Below, piece after piece: positions 60,686 to 64,000 of a stretch of DNA of 64,000 bases. The DNA is taken from contig CAJJDN010000007.1 of NCBI GenBank assembly GCA_905182985.1, positions 341,179 to 405,178 on the forward strand, written 5' to 3'. The position numbers were made by a program, and so were the translations under genes. The notes beneath the pieces were generated by a model. It searched no databases and was not told where the DNA came from. It worked only from the letters and a program-made list of their open reading frames with translations. The DNA comes from Paramecium sonneborni. Lineage: Eukaryota > Ciliophora > Oligohymenophorea > Peniculida > Parameciidae. Positions within the stretch are counted from its first letter, which is position 1; the number at the start of each line of letters is the position of its first letter.

Positions 60686-61885
60686 TCATTTAACCTAAGT
60701 GATCCAATATTACTCATATTTCTGATACTTGTCTGTGTTTCTTCTTAAAATATCTTCTAAAGGTCCTAACATTCTTTTAAAACTATGTCGATCTAAGTAA
60801 ATTAATTTGACTTCAGTCTATTAAATATAATTGTATTATATACTTCAGCAATAATATTAGCCTATCTTGGTATATCTTTAAGTAAGGCTAATTCACCAAA
60901 ATAATCTCCTTCTTTATATTGAAATACTTTAACAGGTTCTTATCCTTAAACTAAAGTTTTGGTTGCTATTAAGTTTCCTTCTTCAATCATATAAAATATA
61001 TCTCCTTATTCACCTTCTCTAATTATATAATCTCCTTTTTAAAAAGTAGCACTTTTGATAGCATCAGCAACATGAGATCTTTCATATGGATCCATCATGG
61101 AGAGAAGTTCAATAGATTTCATAACATTGACATATTTTTCTCTTTTTCTATTGTTTAATATATATATAAATATACTTCATAGCTGCATCTTTAACAATAT
61201 GATTAAATGTTTATCTATCCAATGCAAATAAAACACTTGTAGTTTTGCTTTGAATAGATGCAGCTCTAGGAGCATTGTATAATAAAGCTAATTCTCCAAA
61301 TGATTCTCCAGGATAATAAACTTTTAAGAATTTATTTTCACCATCCTTAGTAAATCTCTTATAACAATTTAACTCTCCTTAATCAACAACATATAAATTA
61401 TCACCACTATCCCCTTATTTAATAACCCAATCATCCACACTAAATAATTAGTAGAATGATCTTCATACTTATAAGTTCGTTCTTCCATTGCATCTATTAC
61501 AATATCTTTTTCTCTACTATCTAAAGATGCAAACATAAATGATTATGATAATCTTTTACTGATAATCTCTTTCTGTTATTAAGATTTGACAATCACTCTA
61601 GGTTAGAAGGACTGGAATTATAAAATTATTATTTTACACCTCTTTTCTATTGTATTCTCCATACGCTTCAGCTGAAATTGAAGCTCTCTATTTACGAGCT
61701 GCTATAGGTCTTTTTGGTAATTCAATTACTTCATCATCTGAAGATGAAGATTGCACATTTACTTTTTATTTCTCTTTTACTATATCTCTACCTTTTTTAT
61801 TTAACCATGCTATTGACCAATCAATCTCATTATTATCAATTATCTTTACCACATTCTTTGGCTATTATGCCAAAATGTCTTCCAT
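60686..61885 (-). CDS. PKA regulatory subunit (cyclic-nucleotide-binding)
   Basis: Introns of 28, 29, 28 and 26 nt leave 362 residues. The inhibitor segment reads RKQRASIS, an R-x-x-S/R-A-S autophosphorylation-type site. It is followed by [20 protein letters not shown] and two cyclic-nucleotide-binding domains with phosphate-binding cassettes [15 protein letters not shown] and [15 protein letters not shown]. Both keep the Glu and Arg that bind the cyclic nucleotide. This is the PKA-R layout; the N-terminal docking region is short and shows no clear dimerisation/docking (RIIa) helix pair. In Paramecium cAMP/PKA controls ciliary beat. The gene shares a 152-nt divergent region with the Aurora-like kinase. 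Confidence 0.93.
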
Positions 61886-62037
61886 AAGTCTCTATAAAAG
61901 AAAAACCACATTCTCTTAGGCATATTAACGTACCTTATCTGCCTATTAATTCATTTATTGGATAATTATTTAATCACAATTTTTGCTTTACTTTCCTATT
62001 ATGGAATTAATATTAGTAATTATTTATTTTCATAATA
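61886..62037. promoter_or_regulatory. Divergent promoter region (PKA-R / Aurora-like kinase)
   Basis: 152 A/T-rich nt between two divergent start codons; both promoters must be here. No specific motif is claimed. Confidence 0.5.
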
Positions 62038-63320
62038 ATGTAAAACGATGATAATGAATGGTAAAAAGTAGTTCAAACTACTACAAGAATAGATTAATAA
62101 ATCAAGAATATCAAAATGAGATTACAATCAGCACTTACATAATTAATCATATAATCAGAAGAATAAAATAAAATTACTAATCCAGATCCAATCATTCAAA
62201 AAATTAATCCTCCTTTAATTATTTAACATAACAGTAGATCAATAGAAAAAAAAGATAAACCTGCATTAAGATAATGTGCATCCAAATCACCTATTCGAAC
62301 TCCAGATAATAATACAGATTGTCCATCCCCAATATCCACCTTATCTAATAATTCAACACTTAGAATGCAATTAAAATAAGCTGAACTTCTTAGTCCTAAA
62401 TATTAAAATATTTCTGATCGATTTCATATTGGAAAATTCTTAGGAAAAGGCAAATTTAGTGATGTCTTTTAAGCATAGTAAATCTTTTAATTAAGATAGA
62501 GAAAAAACTTCAAAAGTATTAGTTGCTCTAAAAGTGATCTAAAAAACTGTTATTAGTAAATATAAAATGGAAGCATAACTTGCACATGAAATCAAAATAC
62601 AAAGTTATTTGAATCATCCTAATATCTTAAAACTATTTGGAGTCTTCTAAGAATAAACTAAAGTAACTCTTGTTATTTAAATTAGATTGTTTTAATTCTT
62701 GAATATGCACCAGATGGAGAATTATATAAATTATTAAAAAAATAGCCAAATCGAAGATTTACAGAGAATAAAGCTGTCAATTATATTGCATAAATTGTAG
62801 AAGGAATTTCATATATGCATAAAATGAAAGTCATTCATAGAGATATCAAACCTGAAAACATTTTAATAAGTCTAGTATAAAATTCTTATCATATTAGTAA
62901 TTCTTAAAAATTGCAGATTTTGGTTTAGCAACTTACTCTCCAGAATCAAAACCAAGATAATCGTTTTGTGGAACTATAGATTATATGTGTCCAGAAATAG
63001 CATCAGGATAAGATTATGACCATTCTGTTGATTTATGGTCTATTGGAATTTTAGCTTATGAATTAACTACTGGAACTACTCCATTTTACTAATCTTCTAA
63101 AGAAGATACCATGAGAAAAATCATTGAAGGAAGAGTTGATTTCCCAAAATATGTTTCAAATGAATTATAAGATTTTACTAAATGTTGCTTAAGAAAAGAT
63201 CCATAATAGAGACTCAGATTAGATTAAATGGCTATTCACAAATGGATATAAATAAATCATCAATCTGGTGGTTAATATGATAGAATGTTAGTTCAATCTT
63301 TGGTGACTATTTTAAAATGA
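62038..63320 (+). CDS. Aurora-type Ser/Thr kinase
   Basis: Introns of 22, 23 and 23 nt leave 404 residues. About 135 N-terminal residues are disordered, with SP/TP sites (SKSPIRTPDN, CPSPIST). The kinase domain has HIGKFLGKGKFSDVFQA, VALKVIQKT, a VIHRDIKPENIL catalytic loop, IADFGLA and an activation loop RQSFCGTIDYMCPEIASG. The CGT-(I/L)-DY-x-(P)PE sequence, and HSVDLWSIGILAYEL after it, are typical of Aurora kinases, though MCPE replaces the usual LPPE and Ser replaces the activating Thr context (RxTxCGT). Aurora kinases act in mitosis and in ciliary disassembly. Confidence 0.88.
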
Positions 63321-63504
63321 TTAATAAACCTATTTATTTGTTCTTTAATCATCAAATTATGCATCTTCTAGTCTTTAAACTTTTATTATAATTAAAATGA
63401 TAAAAAAACTCTTTTAAAATTTTTTGGGTTTATTGATCAATAAAAAAGTTTTAATTTTATAAATTTAAAAAATTTAATGAATTTATTGTATATAATATTA
63501 TTTT
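63321..63504. other. Spacer after the Aurora-like kinase
   Basis: Short A/T-rich stretch. The 3' end of the minus-strand gene to the right may lie here, but no stop could be fixed. Confidence 0.4.
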
Positions 63505-64000
63505 TGGCTATTAGAATTAGATCTAAATAGAATTTTTTGAATTTTAATACTGTCGGTATTTATGCTGTTGTCTATCAGTAATTACTCATAATGTTAAATA
63601 TTATCATATAAAGGAATGATGGATTTCTTATAGTCTTAATCTTAGCAAAGTGAGAATTCTTTAATTAAATAGAAACCTAGCATTTTCATATTGTTTAGCT
63701 TGTTCTAGTAAAATACTTTGAATTATTAGTATTTCTACAGAATAGCTTGTAGCTGGAAACAAACAGGCGTTATAATAAAAGTGTTTGAAATTTTCCTTAA
63801 AGAATCATAAAGAATTCTGAATAAGTAAATAAACTGTGTTTTTTTTCTCTAAGATTTAATAAATTTTATTATCTTTTAATGTGTTTGATCACAATTTTCA
63901 AAACAAATAAACTTTAATTTTTCTTGATATCTCACTTGCTTATCTTTGAGTAATATCTTTATTAACCTTTCACTTCCTGATCAACATAATAAAATTAAAA
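63505..64000 (-). CDS. 3' part of an unrecognised gene running off the right end
   Basis: On the minus strand from the window edge inwards, one frame is long and protein-like (KILLKDKQVRYQEKLKFIC, then ILYDSLRKISNTF, LYDNIQHYEQLLIDNS, INTDSIKIQKILFRSNSN). A second frame over 63620-63790 also looks coding (SYSVEILIIQSILLEQAK, QYENARFLFNQR), so a frame change by a micro-intron is likely but could not be placed. Many helices with Leu/Gln suggest a TPR-like or other helical protein. The stop codon and family are not determined. Confidence 0.4.

Noticed and set aside
1..64000. Apparent mass gene decay: TAA and TAG in nearly every frame
   Set aside because: TAA and TAG stand at conserved Gln positions (e.g. 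WDTAGQE in the Rab, VCPAQW in the peroxiredoxin), so they are sense codons. Only TGA acts as stop.

Overview
The window is macronuclear DNA of a ciliate, almost certainly a Paramecium. Three things show this. Long reading frames are full of TAA and TAG where Gln is expected, and only TGA ends genes (ciliate code 6). Introns are tiny: about 60 were placed, nearly all 20-32 nt and mostly GTA...TAG or GTA...AAG. The DNA is very AT-rich with short spacers. Read with the standard code, almost every gene here looks broken, so all calls use code 6 with these micro-introns removed. For most multi-exon genes the exon total is an exact multiple of three, which supports the models.

Layout. 1-7098: 3' end of a large EF-hand protein, a calcineurin B-like EF-hand protein, a small probably acylated protein, a coiled-coil protein and a Rab-type GTPase. 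7245-20258: a 1690-residue membrane protein with DUF4215-type Cys-rich repeats, two unrecognised genes, a gene-poor stretch, the pyruvate dehydrogenase E2 subunit and a Ser/Thr kinase. 20658-27445: a doubtful ORF, a twin CX9C protein, a CDPK and a full-length paralogue of the first EF-hand gene. 27508-38647: a cysteine-less E2 (UEV-like) protein, UTP10/HEATR1, SF-assemblin, S-adenosylmethionine synthetase and coronin. 38958-52495: copies of a tRNA-Asp gene in a duplicated block, a 1541-residue multi-membrane-span protein, several unrecognised genes and an assembly gap flanked by an exact 516-bp repeat. 52549-64000: a 1270-residue LRR protein, a damaged 2-Cys peroxiredoxin, a TALE homeobox gene, a broken WD40 gene, a secreted acidic protein, the PKA regulatory subunit, an Aurora-type kinase and a fragment of a gene running off the right end.

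The genes form no operon. They are housekeeping (SAM synthesis, PDH, rRNA processing), cytoskeletal (coronin, SF-assemblin) and signalling genes (Rab, CDPK, PKA-R, Aurora, EF-hand proteins), packed tightly. Four convergent pairs leave only 7-31 nt between stop codons, three divergent pairs share about 145-152 nt of promoter, and some head-to-tail neighbours are 19-65 nt apart.

Most notable for follow-up are the homeobox gene, the cysteine-less E2 protein, the two neighbouring genes with in-frame TGAs and frameshifts, the EF-hand paralogue pair, and the repeat across the gap, which looks like an unmerged contig overlap. I see no clear new multi-gene system.
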